A stretch of DNA of 64,000 nt, from positions 104,680-168,679 of the forward strand of contig JAGPYM010000053.1 in assembly GCA_020736575.1 (NCBI GenBank), read 5' to 3'. Positions 33,601 to 42,451 of the stretch are shown here, piece by piece. The notes below the pieces were generated by a model. That model was given only the letters and a program-made list of their open reading frames with translations, was not told the origin of the DNA and did not search any database. Numbering within the stretch: the stretch's first letter is position 1; every line of letters starts with the position of its first letter. A program made the translations under genes and the position numbers. Origin of the DNA: Thelonectria olida. Lineage: Eukaryota > Ascomycota > Sordariomycetes > Hypocreales > Nectriaceae.

Positions 33601-36057
33601 GCGACTAACAAGCATTTTCACCGCGTCGAGGCACTGTCCGGCGATAGCATTGTGCAGAGCCGTGTGAGAACGAAAACCAGCCGCCTTGGTGTCCTGGTCC
33701 AGCCCGCACGAGATTAAAAGTGCAACCATAATGTCGTCGTTCCTTGCCGCCGCCATGTGCAGAAGTGACTCTCCGTACTGGTTCCTGTAGTGGATCGAAG
33801 CCCCGTACCGATGAAGAAGATGAGCCGTCGAAGGAAACCCGGCTCTGACGGCTACTGCGAGAGCAGTCTCGTTCTGGTACGACACTGCATTCACGTCGCA
33901 GTTCCGGCCCTCAAGGAGAACCCTGAGGACGTCGTTCAGTCCATGCCGTGCCGCTTTTAGAAGCGGTGTTTCGTCGTCAGTCACCAGAACGTAGTATGCG
34001 TCACGAAACCAAGGCTGCCGCTCTTCGATCCAGCTTGACGGGGACTGGCAAGCCTTGGCCAGATACTCGAGAATGAGGGCATCAAGTGCGGACGTCTGGC
34101 AAAGCGACGCATGGTAACCCCAGTTGTCTTCGGCATATGTCAGGAATGGCTTTCTTGGTCGGCCAAGCATTGGCTGCGACTTGTTCGCCTGGTGGTCGAG
34201 GTTCTCGATAAGAGCTTGGAGGCATAGTGTTGCCATAGTCAAGTGCGACTCGGGGAACAGGGCCCTCAGCTCGCTGGCAGAAGGTTCCCACTGGTGTAGT
34301 GACAAAGTACCATCTTTGACGTTGATTTGGATGAGACGCGCCACAATGCTGGTCATCTCGACCGCGCCAACTGGTGGTCCGCCTTCTTTGGGCCACTTCG
34401 AATCTACCGGCTCCCCGTCGCAGCCTTCAATAAAAAACGTCGCATTATGCCGCCAGATCCGATATTCCGGGCCGCCCCCCGGAGCAAAAAACAGGACTTG
34501 GGCCATATCATCGGCGTCAAAGGGTTGTCGGGCATGCGCGACCCAGCCGAGGATGACCATTGCAAAGTCTCGTCGACGCGAATTGTCACCCAGGATCTCA
34601 TGGAGGCGAAGCCTTCCGCGTCTGAGTAATTCGGGTGATAGGCTTGCTCCGGCAGATGGATCATCAATCTTCTCAGTATGGACCCGTGCGAAACTACCCA
34701 CCATGCCTTGCAAACGGCCTTTCCAACTGTTCTCATGCTCGACCCTGGTGACCGCGATAATGTCGCCCTTCCGGAATGGAAGCCCTCCGGCATACGAAGG
34801 CCTGTCGTCAACTAGGGCTCGTGCGTAGAATAGTGGCTTAGCTTCGTATTCATCAGGCATGGCGGGTTCGCTCGCATTCCGCGCCGGCTGGAGTTCCCGA
34901 ATCCTGCGATCCAAATACAGGTGCGCGAGCTCAAATGAGCCCTCACATCCACGCACTGCGTCCTCGATTACAGAGTCAAGGTCCTCTCCCGCGGTGGCCA
35001 GCAGCTTCGTGTGATCAGGGATGGCATGCAACCGTGCCATGACCGACTGTCGAATGTCGTCGTCAGCTGCCTCAATGAGCATCTCATTGGCACCCTCCAT
35101 GGCTGCTTCGATGTCCTCATTGCATCCGCATCTTTCAGGCAGATCGCCGTGCGTCTGACTGGAGACGAACAGACGAACGCCTCGATTCCGCATCCACTGC
35201 AACCGCTGCAGCAAGACTGGTCGCTCGCCTTCTCGGTCCAGCTCGTCGAGGGCGTCGACGCAGACGAAGACGTGGTCAAAGCCGTCGCACAAGGCCATCA
35301 TGACCAGAGTTATGGCATCAATGTCGGGCCGCTGGTCGCTGGCCAGCTCGGCATGCAGCTTAATAAGGAGGCCGGGAAGCTGTTCCACCTGGGCCGCGAG
35401 TTGGGCGCAGATGGACGAGAGCAGTGCGTGGGCTGTCAAGCCGTTATCGTTGCAATAGACGGCGGCCACACCATCTCGAGGTTTGGCCGTGTCTCGGAGG
35501 TGCTTTGCAAGACTGGCCGTGTATGTGGTCTTGCCTGTGTTGGCCAAACCGTGGGCCCAGAGGACCGGGCTCTGAGTGTGGCCTGAGGCCCATGCCAGGG
35601 GTAGCAAGGCCAGTCGAGGAGTGATCTCCTTGCCGACGGCAGACGCGCGAGGTGCCAGAATGGTAGATTCTGTCGCCTGCACATCTATTGGCGAGAGCCA
35701 TGTAATGATGGGAATGGTTCCTTGTGCGACATTCAGAGATGACCTGACGGATTGAGACACATGAGCGTCTCGAGCATCCTTGGGCGCATTTTCTTCGGGC
35801 TCGGGCTCATCTAGTCTGTCCAGACCTGGCGCCACACTCCCAATCGGTGGTTGTACGCTCTGAACCAGGTGCTCATTGCTCCCTCTGACCTCCATGTTCG
35901 GCGGGTGTTCCTGGTCGTCTTGACCTTCGACCTGACTCTGATGAGGAGACGTTGGAGGAATCTGCCCTTCCCGCCTCTGCTGGAGACGCCGCCGTATCGC
36001 GACCGCCCGGTTGACCTTTGTCGGTCTGGGTCGCTGCGTCGAGACGGCACATCCCAT
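30613..36057 (-). CDS. NACHT-ankyrin NLR-like protein with embedded SH3-like domain
   Basis: An uninterrupted 5.4-kb frame encodes 1,814 residues. The N-terminus MGCAVS is a candidate N-myristoylation/palmitoylation signal, followed by a disordered Pro/Gln/Glu-rich region to about 110. The NTPase follows: Walker A GLANTGKTT (170-178) and Walker B VFVCVDALDELD (263-274). Between the NTPase and the winged-helix segment (about 496-523, RDFAMVILGWV...PFDADDM) sits a ~60-residue stretch (404-463) with an SH3 pattern: ARALVDD, LPFRKGDII, SWKGRLQGMVGSF. From about residue 690 to 1790 there are roughly thirty ankyrin repeats. No known death-effector domain precedes the NACHT, so signalling may go through the SH3-like part or a partner such as the adjacent HET protein. 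Many ankyrin copies could support rapid change of recognition specificity. NLR-type assembly on ligand binding is family knowledge; the ligand is unknown. Confidence 0.88.
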   Translation of the reverse strand: MGCAVSTQRPRPTKVNRAVAIRRRLQQRREGQIPPTSPHQSQVEGQDDQEHPPNMEVRGSNEHLVQSVQPPIGSVAPGLDRLDEPEPEENAPKDARDAHVSQSVRSSLNVAQGTIPIITWLSPIDVQATESTILAPRASAVGKEITPRLALLPLAWASGHTQSPVLWAHGLANTGKTTYTASLAKHLRDTAKPRDGVAAVYCNDNGLTAHALLSSICAQLAAQVEQLPGLLIKLHAELASDQRPDIDAITLVMMALCDGFDHVFVCVDALDELDREGERPVLLQRLQWMRNRGVRLFVSSQTHGDLPERCGCNEDIEAAMEGANEMLIEAADDDIRQSVMARLHAIPDHTKLLATAGEDLDSVIEDAVRGCEGSFELAHLYLDRRIRELQPARNASEPAMPDEYEAKPLFYARALVDDRPSYAGGLPFRKGDIIAVTRVEHENSWKGRLQGMVGSFARVHTEKIDDPSAGASLSPELLRRGRLRLHEILGDNSRRRDFAMVILGWVAHARQPFDADDMAQVLFFAPGGGPEYRIWRHNATFFIEGCDGEPVDSKWPKEGGPPVGAVEMTSIVARLIQINVKDGTLSLHQWEPSASELRALFPESHLTMATLCLQALIENLDHQANKSQPMLGRPRKPFLTYAEDNWGYHASLCQTSALDALILEYLAKACQSPSSWIEERQPWFRDAYYVLVTDDETPLLKAARHGLNDVLRVLLEGRNCDVNAVSYQNETALAVAVRAGFPSTAHLLHRYGASIHYRNQYGESLLHMAAARNDDIMVALLISCGLDQDTKAAGFRSHTALHNAIAGQCLDAVKMLVSRGAEVTGESMDEAAKSGNLDMVKFLDESQGSLSAQDGTSQQIPRLLSAVQSGSIPLVEYMLRHGARIDQLDHQRRSVFHCAARSEDVVMVKFLFDNAPDPMIAFTESDGANEVCDGETAVEEAVCGYQHGALGLEIGNYLLSRMPPGVPNHTLLGMAAGFVSADATDLAERVIAMASGSLAHARLSTHKSLLGVVIEKRNERLLRILLGRGMDPGAQDGEGWAPLHVAASSNSDMAVKPLLEYGADINATTAYGMTPVHVAVHEGNLETLGILLNHHPDLSLGADDGSTPLVAAGCSKQLGAARLLLDHDCNVNATNIDGESILHYAVMDEDCELAQTLLYRGIDTSIMSRRGGTALQYAAYKGHLELVKMLLDSGAFVDYAYEYDGQSYEPPEAYGFTGVLLWNQCGVERTDRPRHWGSVMKGWTAMHSAGCIGSAEVLSHLIARGANISARGAEGETPLHVAASGAHAVSVKLLAENGAGLDVLTDTGETALHWAARATAAAAAKKAGDHFKCCCKLEKEAEHAQPDHSKSECVAMLLDLGADATVENRDGASPLAVAVVAGHDDVVDVLLRHQRVGSPSGSTLDPTAYANLVRASHNSGSAAALERVSAFFTETPESRDAWSDVLCTACVLGNDEMATLAIRKGGRLRTWTDDGNNPLHEVIARDNDVLLKQLLEADCGADVKAMDSRGRSSLHLVVSKRNGDDKGLTVYHGKPNRRNMVEMLVAAGALPNERTPSEGDTALHIGVGTGDPQAVEALLACGASVNIRNAQGRTPVHAAASRYPFPDTMAALIRHHGCATAADAEGYTPLHLLQGDRDEAVDVLDHLVRAGADVSAPAVNGDRPLHRAVRRGNWTVGKRLVELGARVDQTGAKGRTALHVAARYGHVAIVEHLLAAGVRLGALDAQAWAAAHHAADRGHAEVLRVLMRTAERTAVDVLGGSSVVLDTTVRGQRGTRRGRGTLADRRVPENASTSETPTTFSESLALSVGVPVRG

Positions 36058-37158
36058 TCTAGCCTAGCCGTCTTGGGTCTTGTTTTGAAGCCACTCTAAG
36101 GTCAGTGACTGTCGCAAAATGTGCTTCCTGCGGTAAGTTGGCTCTGAAGCCTGTGAAGTCCTTCGGACGGGTTTATTAACGTGATCGTGCGATGACTTGA
36201 AGAGCCTGCCGATATTACAATTGTGGGCGATGAAAACCCCAGTTATGCCACTTCAGCCTCAGCTGCAAGACCTCTGGTATGGCTGCGAGTTATCACACAC
36301 TAAAATAGTTCGGTTGGGCGTATAGGTACTATATTAAGGTAATGGATGTCAGTGGTGGCAATCGTGCCGTGGTGGGAAGAAGAACAACACTAAATCTTAG
36401 TTAGTTACCACTTCTCTATTGCTACACTTGCGGGGGCGATGAAATCACGAGGGCAAGGCGGCATCCAATCACAGCATTTAGTGGTATCGTCACATTGGCT
36501 CAAATAGGGTCCATTGGAGGGGTTCAATCTCATTACAAATGCCGTCCTCCAGGTGAAAAACAAGCTTCCTTAACGCAGCCACTAAGGCTTTATTAAGACT
36601 GGATTTTCTTTTCTTTTCTTTTTTTCCCAGGCTTCGGGGATGGGCCGTGTCAGGATAACTGAAAGCCGAGATCGCTGATACTCCATCCACTTCGGCCGCA
36701 GCATTGCCTGCACCACTTTATCAATCGTCTCATCTCTGCTGCCGCAAACCGGGACAATTAACGACGTCGAGTTTCTTGTCGTAGAAAATGACCCAAACGT
36801 ATTGTTGCTGCCGTGAATATGGTTGTTCCGAGTTGCTACGGAGCGGAGATGTGTTTACAAAGTGAATGGTGGTGGTAATAATGTCGTAGATGGCGCTGGG
36901 CTGGCTTTGAAGAGTGAGGAGGCTGAGCTTCTGGACTGCTAGGCATGTGATGGTTGCATACAGTAGGGGCTAATAGCAGCTCCGGTGTGGTAGAGGGACG
37001 AGACAATTTACGGACTACACTTGATCCGGCTAGATAAAGGTCGGCAGCCTGACTTGTCGCCTTTGTCTTTTCTACAGGTGTCAATAGGCAGCTAGTTATC
37101 ACTATATCTCACCGAGTCACACTCTTGCAGGTTGGGTGGTTTCATCGATCATCGCATC
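36058..37158. promoter_or_regulatory. Divergent promoter between NLR and modin-like genes
   Basis: 1.1 kb between head-to-head genes. A pyrimidine-rich TTTTC-repeat tract lies at 36600-36625. No coding frame is convincing. The shared promoter makes co-expression of the NLR and the modin-like gene possible. Confidence 0.45.
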
Positions 37159-38097
37159 ATGCCAGCAACAATGACTTCCAACGACACTACAAATCCCCCT
37201 GCTAGTGGCAGCGATAGTCAGCTCCTCATTGCATGCGTCGCTCTGGCTGTCTCAGCCTTTGCTCTCGTTATAGCTTTTCTTCAGGCCCTTCAGCAATACT
37301 ATGCTTCCGCAATTGGTTACGCCTCATGCAAGGAATTGGTGATGGGTAAATGGTCCCAATTCACCCACCGCCGGTTACGGCTGTTTGAATTTCGTTTCGA
37401 AGTCGAGTTCCAGACTCCAGTAATTTTCGTTTCAGCTCCGAGCAACAAAAGAGGCCCGCTAGGTCCTGATTTGGGGAAAGGAAAACCCCAGAAGCGAAGT
37501 ATTCCGGGCCGCTTGAAACGCTTTGTCCGGTCCAAGTTGTTTACTAGGTTGGCCAGGTTTCAGCTCCAGGATGAACCTCAGGAAGCCAGTCACCACGAAA
37601 TCACCTACATTGCCTGCCTCATTATTCTGCCGGATCTGACCGCTTCCTTACTTCGGCACCGCTCAATCTAATCTCCTGTCTTCCAACTTGCAGGCAGCTC
37701 AGGCTTTGTGATCCCATCTCACGTCGGCACACTACCATGCGCGCCTGAGCTAATCCTCCCCGCCTACCGCTACCTTTCAGACAGTCCCGAGACCAACCGA
37801 GATGATTCTTACCGGCTAGAGCTCTCGACCCAAGCCGTAAACCCTCTCACATGCTTGCTGGGCAGGACAGCCTCTATTAGCATGACTGAAGAGAATCCTT
37901 GCCCCCGCGACCAAAAGCCACCGCTTCGCGAGGCCAATCCTATCACCTGCGATGCTGCGGCTAACAGCCAACAGCTTAAGAACAAGATGGACTCCAGAAT
38001 CTTGAAAGATCCTCCCAAAGCTTCGGAATGCTACTGGTCGCGAATTCTCAGCTCGGGCTCGGGCCCAGACTCACCAGCCAACACGTCGAAGGCGTGA
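37159..38097 (+). CDS. Modin-like membrane-anchored protein, probably C-terminally altered
   Basis: Proposed exons 37159-37588 and 37694-38097 (105-nt intron, GTCACC donor, TTGCAG acceptor) give a 277-residue frame. An unspliced reading stops at 37671. A single membrane helix (about residues 22-44) is followed by QQYYASA.GY..C.E.VMGKWSQ, EFRFEVEFQTPVIFV and NKRGP. To my recollection this is the signature of fungal proteins annotated as modin, often found near incompatibility genes. The stretch after about residue 145 does not resemble the family. It turns Pro/Ser-rich and the gene ends exactly where an AT-rich RIP-like block begins, so the 3' half may have been replaced or lost. The homology call is moderately certain for the N-terminal half only; the second exon is a frame-based prediction. 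Confidence 0.5.
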
Positions 38098-38760
38098 TAA
38101 TAAAGATGAGCTACTTGGATCCATTTCGAATATTATCAATTTGCTATAATAGAGATCGTCCTTTATCTTTCGATAGACAGGGCAGCATAATAATAAACAA
38201 ACGAATAATACATACAGCCATACGGACTGGGATGCCTTGCTTGAAATTATAAAACAACTGAGCGGAGATCAGACAAGTGCCTATAAAGGAGACTTTTATA
38301 CTGGTAGTTATTATATTATTTGCTAAATTAAGCTTATAAAGAGGGGCGAGTTATAGCTGGTATAGATCCTAATTATATCTAGTCCTAAGCTAGACTCTAG
38401 CTGGTGGATAAATAAGAGATATTTTATAATAGAAAGCAAGATTGCAATTATAAAATTTATTTTATAGTTTATAGATACTCTAGTTCTAAGAGTGTTTATA
38501 TATAATATAGGCCTAGAGGAAAACCCTATTAGGTTGCCTTACCTATTAATATAATATAATAAAAGCAATATGCTTTATAACTTTAGTAGCTTAAATATAC
38601 TTACTAAAAAATAATAAATTAAATTACGCAAGTTAATAGTATTTATATAAGTTATTTACCCAACTTGCTTGATATGCTCCTAGCTGACCTCCCTAGTACG
38701 AATTAGCAAATGCTACCTTAAATAAGCTTGGTTGTCTTATATTAAAATCTAACGGCGATA
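38098..38760. repeat. AT-rich, RIP-like relic block
   Basis: Strongly AT-rich, with stops in all frames and few CA or TG dinucleotides. It looks like an old repeat degraded by RIP. It starts directly after the modin-like gene. No transposon coding region can be read. Confidence 0.6.
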
Positions 38761-39494
38761 TTAATATCAGTCCCCTACCAGCTTAATTTACAACGGAAAT
38801 CTCTAAAGACCGTAAAGCCGTAGAGGATTAAGATGAAAGCGGAGAGAATAGTTCTCGCTTATCTATGAGTGGCCTGGCAGAGTGTATTCCGTAGTCGGCT
38901 AGTGTGAGGTTGAGACGACTTTAAAATGGTGTCGGAGGCTTGCTTGTACTTCGTATGGGAAGCCAGTACGAGACTGTTTTCTCAATTAGGACAATGCTCT
39001 TAACATATATATAAAGAGTCCTCTCGGTATTTGATTTGTTATCTCCACCTTGGCTTCCGGATTCCGGATTTCAACGAGATCCCGTTCTCTTTTCCATCAA
39101 CGCTATCGTCAAGTTCCACTTCAAGCCGATTAACGAACGAATGGAAGAGAGGTTTCCTAATTAGGACAACGTTCTCAGAGACCATATAAATACGTCAGTC
39201 TCCTCAATGTACCTTGTGTTCATTGGGCAACTTTACTTATCTTTCAGTGCCTACTAAAAGGTTTCGTTGCAATACTGGGTTGGAGAACTGTCGAGGCCGG
39301 AGGCAGGGTTTTGTAGGAGATCCAAAGACAAATCACTTCTGCTCTAATACAATATAAGATTTATTCACCTAATACTACCTCTAGATCAAAGCGGTTATCC
39401 CTCACTCCATCAAAGCCCCCCTCAGACTGCGTGCATGCATTGCCAAACAAGTACAGTTTGACAGCAGTGGTCCTAGGCTATCTCCACCCATAAA
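38761..39494. other. Intergenic region with two imperfect direct repeats
   Basis: No gene. A ~24-bp imperfect direct repeat (core AATTAGGACAAYGYTCT) occurs at about 38979-39000 and 39157-39175. Each copy is followed by a TATA-like sequence (TATATATAAAG and CATATAAATA). Confidence 0.45.
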
Positions 39495-41210
39495 CTAAGT
39501 CCTGCCCCCTTCAGCAAAGGTGCCCTCATGCCCATTGCCCAATCTGCGATACCCCCCAGGCGGACGATGAGGATCTGGCCAACAGCCTAGCCTCTTGCGA
39601 TCCTCTGGGCTAACATAGGGACCGCGACGGTAGACCGTGACTAAGTCCATATACACACAGTCTTGAGGTACCTGGATTCTTGGTGTGACCGACACGTGCA
39701 GGAGCAGGAAGCCTATGGTCCCGATGGCTGAAGAAAGCCCTTTTCCCTCGCGCTCAAGTTGCTCAAACGGACTCTCCACGCCAAGATCGTGGAGGGAGAG
39801 CTCTCGGTATAGAAGCGAGTGGTCTTGGAACAGGTACTCAGAGCTGATGACATAAGTCTCGCCGTCAAGGGAGTTGTCTCGTTGGAAATCCTCGGGATCC
39901 ATAGGTACCTGCATCTCAGATTCCTTCTTGTCCAAAAACTCTGCAAAGCGCCTGTCACTACAGCCAGAAGCCGCCTCCCATACTCTGTCAGTGGGAGCAG
40001 GGTTGAGTTTGGAAAATTGCCAGAACCAACCACCTTTTGCCAGAGCTACTGCGACTTGTTCTTCCATTATGGGCTTTCTTCGATGGAGCTCTTGGTAAGT
40101 CACGACTGAAGCAAGGTTGGGATGCCATATTATCTCTGGCAATTGATCATCAGGGGTAAGGTCAGTTACCCATGATAGGTCATTGTTCATCAGGAACCGA
40201 GCATGGACATGCTTGTAAAAGGTTGAATCGAGGTTGAGATGACACCATTTCGCAAAAAACGTGTGATGGTAGATGCCACGAATCACGCATTCACGTTCCC
40301 CCGGAATCATGCGTTCTCGTCGCAGACGCGTATAACGATCAATGTTGCCAGACCATGCGGCCATCAAGATGAGGACATCTTTATCCACGTTTGGCAAGTC
40401 GAGCGGTAGAGGACTGTAAAGAAGGCCCAATGTCTCTTGGCTGATTGGCTGCAAGTTTACTGGCACGCCATCAACATCCAGGTTCCAGTCTTCGGTGATG
40501 TCAAGGACGGGTTCCGATAAATAGCTGGAATCGATGCTACCATTGTAGATAACCTTCTTCCGGCTGAGAGTCGAACGGGTGCAAGTGTTACCGTTCAGAA
40601 AGGCCATCGGAATGGGGGTACCTCTCACAGTACGACTGTAGTCGTCCATAACAGCGTACCGACATGGCTCCTGGACGATACTGTCGTATATCTCTTTGCT
40701 TCCACTGGCCGTGCTATCACGGGCCTCTTCGGCGATGGATACATCGGGGAGTAGATTCAGCTCCTTGTAGAGAGTGGGGTAACCTCCAGCAGCACAAGCC
40801 CGGCCAACCTGATAGACCATAGATTTGCCCAAGTCGTGACGCAAAAGCTGTCTCAGTGTATCCTCGCTGGGGATGTCTGGGTACCAGAAACAGTACGGCG
40901 TCTGCTCCGGGGTGTCCATGGCGGTGGGGATTCTGTTGCCCATAATGGCTCGAGCATTCAGGGCTCTTTTTATGGAAAGAGGAAGCTGCTGGTGCTCCAT
41001 CAACTCGGCCCCAAAGCCGTCATGGTGCCGGATCCCACGGATGGTACACCTTATGGTGAAGTCTGAAGACAGGTCGCCAGGCACAGATTCGCCCAAGATG
41101 GCTGCTCGGTGGAGGGAAGCTGTCTCAGGGTCGGTCTCTGCCATGACCGGTCCTGTTCTGCTTGAAGGTGGTGAAGAATAGATTGTACTAGATGGGCTTG
41201 AATTTTCCAT
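39495..41210 (-). CDS. Fungal protein of unknown function with an internal duplication
   Basis: Single exon, 571 residues, no signal peptide. Two related modules of about 90 residues are visible at 54-144 and 307-395. Each begins with IRGI-x-HH, continues with an Ala-Arg-[Ala/Phe] helix plus M-x-N, has a W-[Y/H]-P motif, and ends with a helix Q-V-x-x-A-x-A-x-GG-[Y/W]. Between them lies a linker with an ankyrin-like LILMAAWSGNIDRY segment. The C-terminus has a WPDPHRPPGGY stretch. I do not recognise a named family or function. The duplicated layout suggests a binding or scaffold protein. Codon use and GC content look like the neighbouring intact genes, so it is probably functional. Confidence 0.7.
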   Translation of the reverse strand: MENSSPSSTIYSSPPSSRTGPVMAETDPETASLHRAAILGESVPGDLSSDFTIRCTIRGIRHHDGFGAELMEHQQLPLSIKRALNARAIMGNRIPTAMDTPEQTPYCFWYPDIPSEDTLRQLLRHDLGKSMVYQVGRACAAGGYPTLYKELNLLPDVSIAEEARDSTASGSKEIYDSIVQEPCRYAVMDDYSRTVRGTPIPMAFLNGNTCTRSTLSRKKVIYNGSIDSSYLSEPVLDITEDWNLDVDGVPVNLQPISQETLGLLYSPLPLDLPNVDKDVLILMAAWSGNIDRYTRLRRERMIPGERECVIRGIYHHTFFAKWCHLNLDSTFYKHVHARFLMNNDLSWVTDLTPDDQLPEIIWHPNLASVVTYQELHRRKPIMEEQVAVALAKGGWFWQFSKLNPAPTDRVWEAASGCSDRRFAEFLDKKESEMQVPMDPEDFQRDNSLDGETYVISSEYLFQDHSLLYRELSLHDLGVESPFEQLEREGKGLSSAIGTIGFLLLHVSVTPRIQVPQDCVYMDLVTVYRRGPYVSPEDRKRLGCWPDPHRPPGGYRRLGNGHEGTFAEGGRT

Positions 41211-41638
41211 GATAAAAAGGAAATGGATGTGATATGCTTAGTCGAGGATGTGGTAGAATGGGGATGAAGAGGTAGATGGAGCGTCTAATGATGGAGGGGT
41301 TGAACTGATTATATGGAAATGGAATGTAATGGGGCTGTGAACTGGCTTGGAGAGTGGAGACTAAAAATACAGGACGCCCGCTGGATGCGCGCGCTTAATG
41401 GAACTTTTAGCGAAGGCCTCCACTATATGTGACGTGGGTGGTATGCATGGATCTATTGCATCCATGCATCTCGGATTGACCATATCTAAGTACTGAGGTA
41501 CCTTACCGGGACTACTTCCTCATTCATCCCCTTCCTGAGGTCCTATAGAATACAAATGTAAATATTCAGCCCTATTCCAACCATCTCCCACCCTCATCTC
41601 CTTCTCTATACAGTGACATAAATCAGCCTCCCCATATC
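41211..41638. other. Intergenic region with a perfect inverted repeat
   Basis: 428 bp upstream of the duplicated-module gene and downstream of the secreted-protein gene. It contains an inverted repeat at 41443-41469 with 10-base arms ATGCATGGAT/ATCCATGCAT and a 7-base loop. Confidence 0.5.
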
Positions 41639-42451
41639 TCAACATGATCCCGTGGTAGCCATGTTCACACATCGTTGACTGTTCATCACAGCTCGTTTGT
41701 GCCGCGAACGATTCGGGCCATCAGTCTTATCAGCAAAATACGTCGTCTTTTCCCAAGTGTCGATCTTCTTTGCAAGGCCAGATATACCCGGGTTCTTTGC
41801 CTGCGTATCGACAATGTCAAGCTTCTCAGCCTTTGGCTCGCTTCGAAGAACAAGTTGATCCGTCACCCAGGTAACCTTGTTTTGGCCCGTGAATGCTGGA
41901 TCGGCCTTCATTGCTGGCATTCGATATTTTTCGTAGTCGATTTCACGCGAGATGACAACCTTCTGGATGGCATCGATTGCGTTTCGAAGTTTGGTGTTGT
42001 CGATGCCGTTGTTCTTGATGCCCCAGACAACTTTTGAGACCTCGAGCATCATCCGGTCGTATCCTCCGCCTGTCCCTTTCATGTTAATGATGTTGCCTGG
42101 AACCTGCCATCGGTTCTCCAACCAGCCCTTATGACTATACAGACTCTGTGCGGTCTTGTCGACTTGCAGCGTGACAGCTTCCTTAACGGACGGCATCGGG
42201 GCTTTCGTACCATCCGCTGCAAGATTGGTATATTGGATGAACTCGTTGAAAGTCAGGGTATTTTCTCTACCCGTGCCCTCTTCGGTAGGGCAAATTTCGA
42301 GGTGATCCAAATGTCCATCGGTTTGCATCAAATAATCAATCTGAGCTTGGTAGGCGAACCAAACGAACATGCGCTCGTAAGCCCCACGGATGCCGCCAGC
42401 GCTGACATTCACCACGAGGAAGCAGAGCAAAATTCCAAAAAAGAATCTCAT
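41639..42451 (-). CDS. Small secreted protein of unknown function
   Basis: Single exon, 270 residues from the ATG at 42451. The open frame allows an ATG nine codons earlier, but at 42451 a clean signal peptide (MRFFFGILLCFLVVNVSA) begins immediately. The mature protein is hydrophilic, with only three cysteines (one mid-chain near ICPTEE, two at the very C-terminus). It has an EICPTEEGTGRENT segment and a helical, Lys-rich second half. No enzyme motif is visible. It is not strongly cysteine-rich, so it is not a classical small effector, but secretion and lack of known domains leave that open. Its promoter region is shared with the large SGNH/FG-GAP gene, which diverges from it 1.2 kb away. Confidence 0.7.
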   Translation of the reverse strand: MRFFFGILLCFLVVNVSAGGIRGAYERMFVWFAYQAQIDYLMQTDGHLDHLEICPTEEGTGRENTLTFNEFIQYTNLAADGTKAPMPSVKEAVTLQVDKTAQSLYSHKGWLENRWQVPGNIINMKGTGGGYDRMMLEVSKVVWGIKNNGIDNTKLRNAIDAIQKVVISREIDYEKYRMPAMKADPAFTGQNKVTWVTDQLVLRSEPKAEKLDIVDTQAKNPGISGLAKKIDTWEKTTYFADKTDGPNRSRHKRAVMNSQRCVNMATTGSC

